A DNA stretch of 64,000 bases from Candidatus Obscuribacterales bacterium (GTDB taxonomy: Bacteria > Cyanobacteriota > Vampirovibrionia > Obscuribacterales > Obscuribacteraceae): assembly GCA_019750335.1 (NCBI GenBank), contig JAIEOQ010000006.1:310001-374000 (forward strand), read 5' to 3'. The number at the start of each line of letters is the position of its first letter. Within the stretch, counting starts at the first letter, position 1. Both the position numbers and the translations under genes were made by a program. Positions 1 to 8,354 of this stretch are shown here, one piece after another. The notes below the pieces were generated by a model. That model was not told the origin of the DNA. It saw only the letters and a program-made list of their open reading frames with translations, and did not search any database.

Positions 1-186
1 AGTAATCTGCACGGCGTTAGGGTCACGTGCTAAAACAGTTATTACATATTCAGCCAAATCTTCTGCGGCTGTTGAGTCGCTGACAATACGTGGACCGCGG
101 TTACCACCGCGACCTACGAAGCGACCTCTGCCTTTCTTATAAGGCTGGCCACCGTCTCGCTTGGCTGGGCGCCGTTCTTCATCCAT
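1..186 (-). CDS. khpA: KhpA-like KH-domain RNA-binding protein, partial (C-terminus outside window)
   Basis: On the minus strand, a frame different from rpsP runs open from an ATG at 186-184 to the window edge (62 codons). It reads a short basic, Gly/Arg-rich leader (starting [10 protein letters not shown] and containing [13 protein letters not shown]) and then [20 protein letters not shown]. The latter resembles the first helix of the YlqC/KhpA family of small single-KH RNA-binding proteins, which often follow rpsP. No later in-frame start comes before this conserved stretch except a TTG inside it, so the ATG within rpsP is the best start. The coding regions then overlap by 73 nt out of frame. 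The basic leader is an extension relative to typical 75-80 aa KhpA proteins. The KH core (GxxG loop) lies outside the window, so the family call rests on the N-terminal helix and the gene order. Confidence 0.72.
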   Translation of the reverse strand, partial: MDEERRPAKRDGGQPYKKGRGRFVGRGGNRGPRIVSDSTAAEDLAEYVITVLARDPNAVQIT

Positions 187-350
187 TTCTTAATCGCTTC
201 TAAATTCAATTTGAGTTCTTTGGAGATTGGATTGTAATAGCCTAACTCTTCGATAGGGCTACCATCGCGACGGTTACGGCTATCTGTCGCCACTACTCTA
301 TAGTGCGGCGCCTTTTTTGCTCCAACTCTCTTTAGTCTGATCTTAACCAC
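114..350 (-). CDS. rpsP: 30S ribosomal protein S16
   Basis: A 78-residue protein with the hallmark S16 N-terminus ([20 protein letters not shown]), a component of the small ribosomal subunit needed for 30S assembly. Length fits the family (about 75-90 aa). The start is GTG, preceded on the minus strand by the purine-rich tract AGGAGGACAGGAGAGG, so initiation is well supported. The gene follows ffh on the same strand (134 nt apart) and is overlapped at its 3' end by the khpA-like frame. The ffh-rpsP-khpA order is a classic bacterial arrangement for translation and secretion genes. Confidence 0.97.
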   Translation of the reverse strand: MVKIRLKRVGAKKAPHYRVVATDSRNRRDGSPIEELGYYNPISKELKLNLEAIKKWMKNGAQPSETVASLIRKAEVAS

Positions 351-484
351 TGAAAACTACCTCTCCTGTCCTCCTGAATTCCTTCAGAGCTTTCCTTTAT
401 ATCATGAAAACATATGCATTGGCAGCAATGTAAGCTAGCCTTTGCATTCTGACGAACTCGGCAGACGACTTATTTTAGCAAAAG

Positions 485-1978
485 CTAAAAGCGTTTCTTG
501 TTCTTCTTGCGAAAGATATTACCGCCGCCCGGACGGGGCAAGTTTTGTCCGGAAAAGCCGCCAGGGCTTGGCATTTGCGGTAAATTTTTAGCCAGATCTT
601 GTAAATCCGGCATTGCTCCGCCTTTGCCCATACCCGGCATTCCAGGCATGCCTGGAAACTGCATACCACCGGTCATTTTGTGGAATTGGCCGAACATTTT
701 GCGCATCTGTTCAAACTCGTTCAGCATTTGGCCGATTTCATTATCTTTTAGTCCCGAACCACGAGCGATCCGGCGCCTGCGGCTCATATTGATGATTTCT
801 GGACGTTGTCTCTCGGCAACAGTCATAGAGTTAATAGCTGTCTCATACAGGTGAAGCATTTTCTCACCATGAGTAGCAATTGTGCTCTGTTGTTCGGAGG
901 AAAGCCCGAGCATACCGCCGACTCCCATCATTTTCATGATGTCGCCCAGTGATCCCATGCGCTTCATCATTCTTTGCGATTGTAAAAACATTTCCAAAGT
1001 GAATTCGCCGGCAAACATCTGCTTGGCCACTTTTTCAGCTTCTTTTTCATCGATGGCGTCTTGCGCTTTTTCTACTAAAGCGACTACGTCACCCATGCCG
1101 AGAATGCGACTAGCCATTCGGTCTGGATAAAAAGCGTCCAAGTTATCCAGTTTTTCGCCGGTGCTGATGAATTTGATTGGCTGGCCGGAAGCTTCGCGTA
1201 CGGATAGAGCCGCTCCGCCACGGGCATCGCCGTCTACCTTGGCAAGGAGCACTCCGGTGACGCCAATTTGGGTATTGAATGTTTCAGTTACATTTACTGA
1301 TTCTTGTCCGGTCATGGCATCGATGACCAGAAGCTTTTCAGCCGGCTCCAGAGCGCGATCTAGAAGGAGCAGTTCAGCCATTAAGTCTGTATCAATTTGC
1401 AGACGTCCGGCTGTATCGAGGATGACAGGTGAATAACCTGCTTTTTTTGCTTCAGCTACGGCTTGAGTAGCAATTTCAAGCACATTGGTCGAGTCGGCAA
1501 GTGAAAAAACCGGGATGTCTACTTGCTTTCCTAAAGTCTGCAACTGTTTGATTGCTGCTGGGCGCTGGATATCGCAAGCGACCATCAAAGGCTTTTGCCC
1601 TTCTTTGCGCAAACGGACGGCTAGCTTGGCGCAGGCGGTTGTTTTACCCGAACCTTGCAAACCAAGAAGCATTAATACTGAAGGTGAACCTTTAAAGTTG
1701 AGCGGTACATTCTCGCCGCCAAGTATTTCAACAAGCTCATCATGAACGATTTTTATGAATTGTTGAGCCGGGGATACGGACTCAATTACTTCTTCGCCTA
1801 GAGCTTTCTGCCGTATGCGGCTAATGAAAAGCTTTACTACTTTAAGGCTGACATCAGCTTCCAAGAGTGCTTTACGCACTTCACGAATCGCTTCCTCCAT
1901 ATTCTCCGGAGTCAGTTTGCTGTCGCCGCGAAGCGACTTCATGGTTTCTTGCAAGCGGTCGGTTAAAGTATCGAACAT
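485..1978 (-). CDS. ffh: Signal recognition particle protein Ffh (SRP54)
   Basis: About 497 residues. The GTPase of the bacterial signal recognition particle, which binds 4.5S RNA and signal sequences and delivers ribosomes to FtsY at the membrane. The N-terminal helical N domain is followed by the G domain with the P-loop GLQGSGKTT near residue 107, then DTAGR, and TKxD replaced by the usual SRP variant AKVDGDARGG. The methionine-rich M domain (GEFTLEMFLQSQRMMKRMG) follows, and the C-terminal tail is rich in Met, Gly and Pro. A TTG six bases upstream is possible, but the ATG at 1978 has GAG at good spacing and gives the conserved MFDTLTDRL start. It is probably co-transcribed with rpsP. Confidence 0.97.
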   Translation of the reverse strand: MFDTLTDRLQETMKSLRGDSKLTPENMEEAIREVRKALLEADVSLKVVKLFISRIRQKALGEEVIESVSPAQQFIKIVHDELVEILGGENVPLNFKGSPSVLMLLGLQGSGKTTACAKLAVRLRKEGQKPLMVACDIQRPAAIKQLQTLGKQVDIPVFSLADSTNVLEIATQAVAEAKKAGYSPVILDTAGRLQIDTDLMAELLLLDRALEPAEKLLVIDAMTGQESVNVTETFNTQIGVTGVLLAKVDGDARGGAALSVREASGQPIKFISTGEKLDNLDAFYPDRMASRILGMGDVVALVEKAQDAIDEKEAEKVAKQMFAGEFTLEMFLQSQRMMKRMGSLGDIMKMMGVGGMLGLSSEQQSTIATHGEKMLHLYETAINSMTVAERQRPEIINMSRRRRIARGSGLKDNEIGQMLNEFEQMRKMFGQFHKMTGGMQFPGMPGMPGMGKGGAMPDLQDLAKNLPQMPSPGGFSGQNLPRPGGGNIFRKKNKKRF

Positions 1979-2054
1979 TTTCAAGCTCGCTTTTTTCGGG
2001 ATGTATATAGGCTAACAAATACATTGTCGGTTGCGTTATTTGTATGGCAAAGCA

Positions 2055-3143
2055 TTAACAATGGCTTAGAGATACAGGTTCTTTTCTCTGAGCACTAAGC
2101 CTTGCTGCCTCAATAATGCTTAAAGTGTTGAGGGCATCAGCGGCATTAACCGGAAGTTCAGCTTTACCTAAAATAGCGTCACGCATTTGGGCGTAAAAAT
2201 TCTCATAGGCTCCGGCTTTAGTTGGCCAGATTTTTTCAGTGACTGTGCCGTTTTGATTTTGCACAAGTGTGCCCCAATGTTTTTCTTCTTCCTGACCCCA
2301 TTTAGGATCAAGCGGGGTGCCACCGTTTCGCAAACAATCTTCTTGTGGATCTAAGCCGTATTTTTCGTAGGCTCCGTCTAAACCTAAAAGACGAAAACGC
2401 GGTCCAAGTTTTGCTGCAATCGCGCTCATCCATAAATGAGCGCGGATGTCTCCTTTGAATTGCAATGAGACAAAACAATCGTCGTCGGCTTCGACACCGT
2501 CGCGACGAGTATCGATTTCAGCATAAACAGAATCAGGTTTGCCAAAAAGAAAACAAGCTTGGTCAATTAAGTGACTGCCTAAATCAAAGAGCAAACCGCC
2601 TCCGGCTTCGCTGCTTGAGCTTTCACGCCATGAGCCCGCTCGCGGTTGGCGGCGATATCTTTCAAAGCGTGATTCAAGACGTAATACTTTTCCGATTGCC
2701 TTGTTCTCAATCAATTCTTTTAAAGTCAAAAAATCGTTATCCCAACGACGATTTTGAAAAACGCTTAAAAGCTGTCCACATTTTTTGCTTGTATCAAGCA
2801 ACTGTTTGCCTTCAACTGCCGACAAAGCCATGGGCTTATCGATTACTACAGCCAATCCGGCTGTCAGGCAATGAATGGCTTGAGGAGCATGCTCTTTATT
2901 TGGCGTAGCAATGACAGCTAGATCGAATTGGCGAATCTTGCCACCTAATTCCTCCAGGCTTGTAAATAAATCTGCTTGGGGAAAATCTTTACAGGCTTGT
3001 TCCTGTTTGGCAGCGGAACGGGCAATAATGCCGCTTACTTTCATACCGGTTGTGGTTTTAATTAATGGTGCGTGAAAAGTGGAGCCGGCTAAACCGTAAC
3101 CGACTACCAAGACTTTCAGCTCTTTGATTTCATTGCTTGTCAT
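2055..3143 (-). CDS. Gfo/Idh/MocA-family NAD(P)-dependent oxidoreductase (IolW/YdgJ-like)
   Basis: A 362-residue cytoplasmic oxidoreductase. The N-terminal Rossmann motif is VVGYGLAGSTFHAPLI (residues 12-27); the 'G-x-G-x-(A/S)-G-x-x-FHAP' form is typical of the YdgJ/IolW branch that includes scyllo-inositol dehydrogenases. The family motif ATPNKEHAPQA and the EKP-type motif VIDKPMAL follow. The C-terminal beta-sheet domain contains GGGLLFDLGSHLIDQA, with the catalytic-region Asp/His. The substrate is probably a polyol or sugar; it cannot be fixed from sequence. It stands alone on the minus strand, divergent from the thioesterase operon across 79 nt. Confidence 0.9.
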   Translation of the reverse strand: MTSNEIKELKVLVVGYGLAGSTFHAPLIKTTTGMKVSGIIARSAAKQEQACKDFPQADLFTSLEELGGKIRQFDLAVIATPNKEHAPQAIHCLTAGLAVVIDKPMALSAVEGKQLLDTSKKCGQLLSVFQNRRWDNDFLTLKELIENKAIGKVLRLESRFERYRRQPRAGSWRESSSSEAGGGLLFDLGSHLIDQACFLFGKPDSVYAEIDTRRDGVEADDDCFVSLQFKGDIRAHLWMSAIAAKLGPRFRLLGLDGAYEKYGLDPQEDCLRNGGTPLDPKWGQEEEKHWGTLVQNQNGTVTEKIWPTKAGAYENFYAQMRDAILGKAELPVNAADALNTLSIIEAARLSAQRKEPVSLSHC

Positions 3144-3222
3144 GGCGCTGCCTCGAGTAAGCGAATATATTACACGCTTGTCAAGCTTGTTATGCTGTTA
3201 GGGCGGTTTACGGAATATATAA

Positions 3223-3648
3223 ATGAAGTCCCTATATTTTGAAGACGATATTTTTGTTTCCACCCACGATATCGATTTTGCCGGACATGTAAGCAATATC
3301 GTTTATCTACGTTGGTTGGAGGACATGCGTCTGAAAATGCTGGATAAGTATTGTCCATTACAAGGTTTTATGGCTGACGGTATAAGTCCGATTCTGACCA
3401 GCACTGAAATCAAATATAAAAAATCAATTCGTCTCTTTGAAAAACCGAAAGCCAAAATTTGGGTCAGCTCTTTAAGCAAAGCTACTTTTACTATCGAGGC
3501 GGAGATTCATGTAGCCGGCGAACAAACAACCTGGGCAAAATTTACTGGGATTTTTGTTGATGTAAATGCGATGCGCCCGATTAGAATACCGGCTAATTTT
3601 TTGCAATTGGTACAAAATACTGACATGGAGCCGGCATGCAGCGTATAA
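3223..3648 (+). CDS. Hotdog-fold acyl-CoA thioesterase (4HBT/YbgC-like)
   Basis: A 141-residue single hotdog domain. Residues 16-32 read DIDFAGHVSNIVYLRWL, matching the 4HBT/YbgC active-site helix pattern (D-x-x-G-H-x-x-N-x-x-Y) with the candidate catalytic Asp at position 18. Such enzymes hydrolyse acyl-CoA or acyl-ACP thioesters in the cytoplasm. It is first in a three-gene operon; its stop overlaps the next start by 13 nt. The combination with an FAD/NAD(P) protein and a GNAT does not point to one pathway. Confidence 0.8.
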   Translation: MKSLYFEDDIFVSTHDIDFAGHVSNIVYLRWLEDMRLKMLDKYCPLQGFMADGISPILTSTEIKYKKSIRLFEKPKAKIWVSSLSKATFTIEAEIHVAGEQTTWAKFTGIFVDVNAMRPIRIPANFLQLVQNTDMEPACSV

Positions 3649-4985
3649 AAAAAATTGCCATTGTCGGTGGTGGCTTTAGCGGAACAATGGTTGCCGTTAA
3701 TTTGCTTGAAACCGCGCCTGCTGGCACGGAGGTAATTCTAATTGAATCCCGAGCCGAGGTAGGACAGGGCTTAGCTTATAGCACCCAGTCAGAAGAGCAC
3801 TTGCTTAATGTGCGAGCTTATAACATGAGTGCTTTTCCCGATCGTCCGACACATTTCTTTGAATTTGCCCAAAAACTAGAACCGCAAACAACAGAGCAAG
3901 ATTTTGTCAAACGAAAAATCTACGGATTATATTTGCAGTCCAATCTTGAACAAGCAGTTGCTATTGCTGAACAACGTAGCGTCAAGTTTAGCCGCATAAA
4001 AGACGAAGCTGTTTCTTTTGCCGATGGCAAAATTGTTCTTAAAAGCGGTGAGAGCCGTGAGATCGATTTTCTTGTTCTGGCCATGGGCAATATGCGCGGT
4101 CCGGCAATGAAAATCATTGAAAGCGAGCTTGCTGGAAACGGACTTTATTTACACGATCCTTGGCAAGAAAATAAAATCAAAGCAATAGCAAAAAACAATG
4201 ACGTGCTGCTTATCGGCACAGGCTTAACAGCAGTCGACAAAATTCTTGAACTCTTAAAGCAAGGGCATCAAGGTCACATTTATGCTGTTTCGCGTCACGG
4301 TCTTTTTCCGCTGCCACATTTGCAAGTGCCTACAGCCGGGACAGCCAGTGTTGCTGTTACGGCTAAAATGCTTGAAACTTTGCATGAAGTTAGAGAGAAA
4401 TCAAAAGCAGCTCCTGACTGGCGTTCGGTAGTTGATGGCTTACGTGGATCAACCCAAAAATGGTGGCAATCTTTGCCGGCAAAAGATCAAAAAATGTTTT
4501 TGCGCCATTTGCAAACTTATTGGGATGTGCACCGTCATCGTATGGCTCCGGAAATTGCTGCCAAAATAAGTGCTGCACAAAAATCAGGACAGACGAGTGT
4601 TCATGCCGGGCGTATATTGCAAGCTGTCAAAGATGGGGATCAAGCTTCTGTCAAAGTACGCTTGCGTCATAAAGAGCAAATCAAAGATTTTAAAGTATCA
4701 TGCATCATTAATTGCACCGGACCGGAGATCAAGCTAGGTAAAGTAGAAAGCCAGCTTTTCGACTCTCTGGAAAAGAACGGTTATGTTCAATCCCATCAAT
4801 TAGGGTTTGGTTTGTTGGTTGATCCTTCCGGACGCTTGATTGATCAAGCCGGCAATATCTCAAACCAGATTTTTACTCTTGGTCCGGTGCTTAAGCCACA
4901 GCTTATGGAAACTGTAGCTGTGCCGGAGTTGCGGGTGCAGGCGAGAGATCTAGCCAAGGTTTTAGTTGAGCAACTAACTAAATGA
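3636..4985 (+). CDS. FAD/NAD(P)-binding protein (HI0933/NAD_binding_9-like)
   Basis: A 449-residue flavoprotein-like oxidoreductase. The dinucleotide-binding motif IAIVGGGFSGTMVAVNLL (residues 7-24) is followed by an acidic residue after the second strand (LIESRAEVGQGLAYS). A second nucleotide-binding segment is near residue 188 (DVLLIGTGLTAVDKILELL). Proteins of this architecture are annotated as FAD/NAD(P)-binding, and their substrates are largely unknown. Start and stop are tightly coupled: it overlaps the thioesterase by 13 nt, and its TGA overlaps the next ATG by 4 nt. A shared transcript is therefore very likely. Confidence 0.82.
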   Translation: MQRIKKIAIVGGGFSGTMVAVNLLETAPAGTEVILIESRAEVGQGLAYSTQSEEHLLNVRAYNMSAFPDRPTHFFEFAQKLEPQTTEQDFVKRKIYGLYLQSNLEQAVAIAEQRSVKFSRIKDEAVSFADGKIVLKSGESREIDFLVLAMGNMRGPAMKIIESELAGNGLYLHDPWQENKIKAIAKNNDVLLIGTGLTAVDKILELLKQGHQGHIYAVSRHGLFPLPHLQVPTAGTASVAVTAKMLETLHEVREKSKAAPDWRSVVDGLRGSTQKWWQSLPAKDQKMFLRHLQTYWDVHRHRMAPEIAAKISAAQKSGQTSVHAGRILQAVKDGDQASVKVRLRHKEQIKDFKVSCIINCTGPEIKLGKVESQLFDSLEKNGYVQSHQLGFGLLVDPSGRLIDQAGNISNQIFTLGPVLKPQLMETVAVPELRVQARDLAKVLVEQLTK

Positions 4986-5455
4986 TTAGATTGATGAAAA
5001 AGCAGGATCTGTATGAGCTAGCTGCTGTATATGTGCAAGCTTTGGATCATGCCAATACAAATGAAAAATGGACTGAACAATCTGCATATGCTCTATTGTC
5101 AGATTGGTTTAAGCGACAGCCGGATTTAGCTTTTGTCGCTGAGCTGGATCATAAGTTGGTCGGTGCTTTTATTGTCGGCGTCCGTCCCTGGTGGGATGGC
5201 AATCATCTTGTTGACGGTGAACTGTTTGTTGATCACAAGTATCAAGGACGCGGTATTGCTCGTGAGCTTATTCGTCAAACTTTAATTACGGCAATTGAAA
5301 AATATGCCCCGGTTTCCTGGGAAAGTTATACTTTTCGCGCCCAAGAATTTCCCCTTACTTGGTATAAGCGAATGGGCTTCAAAGAAATCGAAGAATGGAT
5401 AATGATTAGGGCTGATGTTGCCGAACTTATGATCAATTTGCAAACCATCATTTGA
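4982..5455 (+). CDS. GNAT-family N-acetyltransferase
   Basis: A 157-residue GNAT fold. The acetyl-CoA pyrophosphate-binding motif A is visible as VDHKYQGRGIARELIRQTL (QGRGIA at residues 88-93), with the preceding beta strand DGELFV. C-terminal WYKRMGFKEIEEW is the usual 'Y-x-x-x-G-F' segment. It probably transfers an acetyl group from acetyl-CoA to an amine on a small molecule or protein. Its ATG overlaps the preceding TGA (ATGA). It is the last gene of the operon; no strong hairpin terminator is seen in the 125 nt that follow. Confidence 0.88.
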   Translation: MIRLMKKQDLYELAAVYVQALDHANTNEKWTEQSAYALLSDWFKRQPDLAFVAELDHKLVGAFIVGVRPWWDGNHLVDGELFVDHKYQGRGIARELIRQTLITAIEKYAPVSWESYTFRAQEFPLTWYKRMGFKEIEEWIMIRADVAELMINLQTII

Positions 5456-5580
5456 GACGGACATGCCAATCACGAGCAGCTGTTTTTTAGAAACTTAATA
5501 AACAGTCTGAGTTTTCGCTTCGTATTTATCCCAGTGACAATAACTTCTATAACTGCAAAATATTGTTGAAGGGTATTTTC

Positions 5581-6357
5581 ATGCAAAAACTCAGTATCAA
5601 TAGTATTGAAAAGCATTTTTGTCACGATCAAGGCTTGATGCAGGTTCTTGGTCCGCTGAATCTAGAGATATTGCCTGGTGAGTTTGTTTGTATTTTAGGC
5701 GAAAGCGGTTGCGGTAAATCTACCTTATGGCGAATTCTTGCCGGATTGGAAGCTCCTTCTGCCGGCAAATTGCTTTTGGATGAACAAGCCATTTCTGGTA
5801 CTGATTATCGACGAGGGGTGGTTTTTCAAAATCCGGCTCTTTTGCCCTGGCTGACAGTAGAGGAAAATGTTGCTCTTGGTTTTAAGATTCGCGGCAAAAA
5901 AGTGCCTAAACAAGCAGTTCGTGACACAATTAAATTGGTTGGCATAGACGGTTTTGAAAACGTCAAACCTAAAAAGTTGTCCGGTGGAATGGCGCAAAGA
6001 GCGGCAATTGCCAGGGCTCTGGTTAGTAATCCGGATGTGCTTTTAATGGACGAGCCTTTCGCTGCGTTGGATGCCGTTACACGATTGCGCATGCAAGAAG
6101 CTTTGTTGGATATCTGGCAGCGTCAAAGTATTACTGTTGTATTTATTACTCATGATATTGACGAAGCCATGGCTTTGGCTTCGCGAGTAGTGATTATGAC
6201 GCCAAGACCGGGTAGGATCGCTGCTACTATTGATATTCCTTTATCCCATCCACGTATGCGAGCTGATGATGAATTTTTGCATTTACGTGGTTTGGTTGCG
6301 GATGAGTTGGTCAAATCATTCAAAAAATCGCCAGATAGAGAACTGATTTGTAGCTAA
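5581..6357 (+). CDS. ABC transporter ATP-binding protein, TauB/SsuB/NrtD type
   Basis: A 258-residue ATPase energising the importer with the next two genes. It shows Walker A GESGCGKST (residues 40-48), Q-loop VVFQNPALLPWLTV, signature LSGGMAQR, Walker B LLMDEPFAALD and the H-loop ITHD. The combination of Q-loop 'PALLPW' and 'D-x-D-EA' after the H-loop is characteristic of the nitrate/sulfonate/taurine/bicarbonate importer family. The open frame extends 5' to a TTG, but the ATG at 5581 has AAGGG seven bases upstream and gives the normal N-terminus. Upstream is 125 nt of AT-rich sequence that probably holds the operon promoter. Confidence 0.93.
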   Translation: MQKLSINSIEKHFCHDQGLMQVLGPLNLEILPGEFVCILGESGCGKSTLWRILAGLEAPSAGKLLLDEQAISGTDYRRGVVFQNPALLPWLTVEENVALGFKIRGKKVPKQAVRDTIKLVGIDGFENVKPKKLSGGMAQRAAIARALVSNPDVLLMDEPFAALDAVTRLRMQEALLDIWQRQSITVVFITHDIDEAMALASRVVIMTPRPGRIAATIDIPLSHPRMRADDEFLHLRGLVADELVKSFKKSPDRELICS

Positions 6358-6378
6358 AAAATCAAAGAGGAATAACTA

Positions 6379-7599
6379 ATGTTCGAGCAAGGTGTAACCA
6401 GGCGAGAAATATTAAAACAGGCCATTGGTCTTTCAGTTGCAAACAGTGCTCTTCAATTAATATCAAACAGTCCGGCTTTTGCGGTTTCCAATCCTGCCGT
6501 TTTGACTAGTGGTTATATTCCGATATTAGACTCCTCGCCACTTATAGTTGCATATGAAAAAGGTTTCTTTAAGGCACAAGGAATCAAAGCGGAGAAACCA
6601 ACTTTAATTAGAACCTGGCCAGCGCTGATGGAAGCTTTTGGTTCAAAACAAATATTACTCACTCATATTTTATTGCCCCAAGTAATTTTTCTGCGCTACG
6701 CTCAGAAGCTTCCTGTGCGGACAGTAGCCTTCAATCATACTGATGTGATTACTATTCTCAAAGGGAAGAACCTGAAAAAAACAACTGATTTTGCGGGAAA
6801 AACAGTTGGTATTCCGACATGGTGGTCGCCGCATAATTGCATGTTGCAGGATGTATTGCGCAAAGCAGGCTTAAAACCGTTGGCCGGAAAAAATGCTGCG
6901 GATCTGGCAGCTAATGAGGTTGCTTTGAAGGTTGTTGCTCCGCCTGATATGGTGGAATCTCTTAAAACCGGCGCTATATCCGGTTATGCGATTTCGGAGC
7001 CTTTTGGTGCTGCCGGGGAGATACTTGCTGAAGGTACTGTGGTGAAAATGTCCGGAGATATATGGAAGCACCATCCCTGCTGCCAGTCAGTTTTGTTGCA
7101 AGAAACGATAAACAAAGATCGTCAATGGGCACAAGCGGTTACCAATGCTATTTATCAAGCTGCTTTGTGGGCTCACCAAAACAGACAAGAACTTGCGCAT
7201 ATATTAGGTAAAGACGGTGGCGGCTATTTCCCGATGCCCACTCGCATAATTGAAAGAGCTTTGTTGAAAGAAGATTTGCAAACCTATGGACCGGCCGGTA
7301 GCGGAGCAATTATGCATGCGGATTGGCATGTACAACGAGCGGAATTTTATCCGTTTCCTTATGCCTCTGCTTTCGATGTAATGCTGGATCTGATGAAACG
7401 TACGGTTGTAGATAAATCTGTTGCCTTACCCAATGAATTGCGAAAATTGAGCGGGCAGCAAGTAGCTAATGAAGTGGTCGAATATGAGTTAGCCAAAAAT
7501 GCCTACAAGGTAGTAAATGGCCCTGGTTCTTTTGGTTTGGATAATAAACATCCTTTCGAGCGCAAAGAACAATACGAGGTTTTGTTGAAGCCAGAATGA
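6379..7599 (+). CDS. ABC transporter substrate-binding protein (NMT1/THI5/SsuA-like), Tat-type signal
   Basis: A 406-residue periplasmic solute-binding protein. The N-terminus has a twin-arginine motif (TRREILK), a weakly hydrophobic stretch and a likely signal-peptidase site after SPAFA, so Tat export is likely. The body has NMT1/SsuA-like segments: GYIPILDSSPLIVAYEKGFF, GKTVGIPTWWSPHNCM and YAISEPFGAAGEI. A Cys pair in HHPCC (about 7068-7083) follows the interdomain region. The ligand is unknown: nitrate, sulfonate, bicarbonate and pyrimidine-precursor binders all share this fold. AGAGGA before the ATG is a good ribosome binding site. It overlaps the permease by 4 nt. Confidence 0.88.
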   Translation: MFEQGVTRREILKQAIGLSVANSALQLISNSPAFAVSNPAVLTSGYIPILDSSPLIVAYEKGFFKAQGIKAEKPTLIRTWPALMEAFGSKQILLTHILLPQVIFLRYAQKLPVRTVAFNHTDVITILKGKNLKKTTDFAGKTVGIPTWWSPHNCMLQDVLRKAGLKPLAGKNAADLAANEVALKVVAPPDMVESLKTGAISGYAISEPFGAAGEILAEGTVVKMSGDIWKHHPCCQSVLLQETINKDRQWAQAVTNAIYQAALWAHQNRQELAHILGKDGGGYFPMPTRIIERALLKEDLQTYGPAGSGAIMHADWHVQRAEFYPFPYASAFDVMLDLMKRTVVDKSVALPNELRKLSGQQVANEVVEYELAKNAYKVVNGPGSFGLDNKHPFERKEQYEVLLKPE

Positions 7600-8333
7600 A
7601 GCCGACTGCCATTTTATTTTATGCTGCGGGATGCTTTGGATCGCTTTTGCTATGGTGGTTTTTCAGCCAATCAACTGATTCATCGTTGCATCGCTTTAAT
7701 CCATTCGACACTTGGTCTGCGCTTGTCAGCTTTATTTCGATGCCGAAGTTTTGGCAAGGGCTTGCAGAAAGTTTGCAACGCTTGGCTGTTGGTATCGGTA
7801 TTGCTGCTGCAATCGGCATTCCGGTGGGTATTGTCATCGGTTATTCGAGCATAGTTTTTGAATTGACTTATATACCTTTTCAGTTTGTTCGTATGATTTC
7901 GCCACTTTCTTGGACGCCGGTGGCAATTATTCTTCTGGGCATCGGTTCCGGACCGGTATATTTTTTGGTTTCCATAGCTGCCCTTTGGCCGATAGTGATG
8001 AATACAGCTGCCGGAGTTCGAGCTGCAGATCGACAGTGGATAGAGGTAGCTCAATGTCTTGGTGCAGGGCATTTACAAACAATTTGGTTTGTTCTCATTC
8101 GGTCCACATTGCCGCATATTTTGGTTGGTTTGCAGTTGGCGTTAGGAGTTGCTTGGATTGTGCTTGTGCCAGCGGAAATGTTAGGAGTGGCTTCCGGGCT
8201 TGGCTATATGATTTTGGATGCTAGAGATGTAAATGATTATGCTTCTGTGATGGCTTTGATCCTTGTGATCGGATTTCTTGGAATTTGTTTGGATCTACCT
8301 CTCAAAATGCTTTTGCGAAAAATCAGTTTTTAG
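7596..8333 (+). CDS. ABC transporter permease (BPD_transp_1, TauC/SsuC type)
   Basis: A 245-residue inner-membrane permease with about six hydrophobic segments. The EAA loop is visible as AAGVRAADRQWIEVAQCLGAG, the cytoplasmic contact with the ATPase. The pattern ends with LQLALGVAWIVLVPAEMLG, typical of TauC/SsuC/NrtB permeases. The ATG overlaps the upstream TGA, so it is translationally coupled to the binding-protein gene. Confidence 0.92.
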   Translation: MKPTAILFYAAGCFGSLLLWWFFSQSTDSSLHRFNPFDTWSALVSFISMPKFWQGLAESLQRLAVGIGIAAAIGIPVGIVIGYSSIVFELTYIPFQFVRMISPLSWTPVAIILLGIGSGPVYFLVSIAALWPIVMNTAAGVRAADRQWIEVAQCLGAGHLQTIWFVLIRSTLPHILVGLQLALGVAWIVLVPAEMLGVASGLGYMILDARDVNDYASVMALILVIGFLGICLDLPLKMLLRKISF

Positions 8334-8354
8334 GTACGGATAAGGAATTGGTGA

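Noticed and set aside
1999..2050. ACAAATA/TATTTGT repeat between ffh and the oxidoreductase gene
   Set aside because: Seven AT-rich bases per arm are expected by chance at this composition; no support as operator or terminator.
2465..2908. 147-codon plus-strand frame opposite the Gfo/Idh/MocA gene
   Set aside because: Antisense to a well-supported oxidoreductase; basic, low-information translation.
7068..7083. HHPCC motif of the binding protein as a novel metal site
   Set aside because: I recall similar H-x-C-C segments in other NMT1/SsuA-like binding proteins, so the motif alone is not claimed as new; only the operon context is reported.
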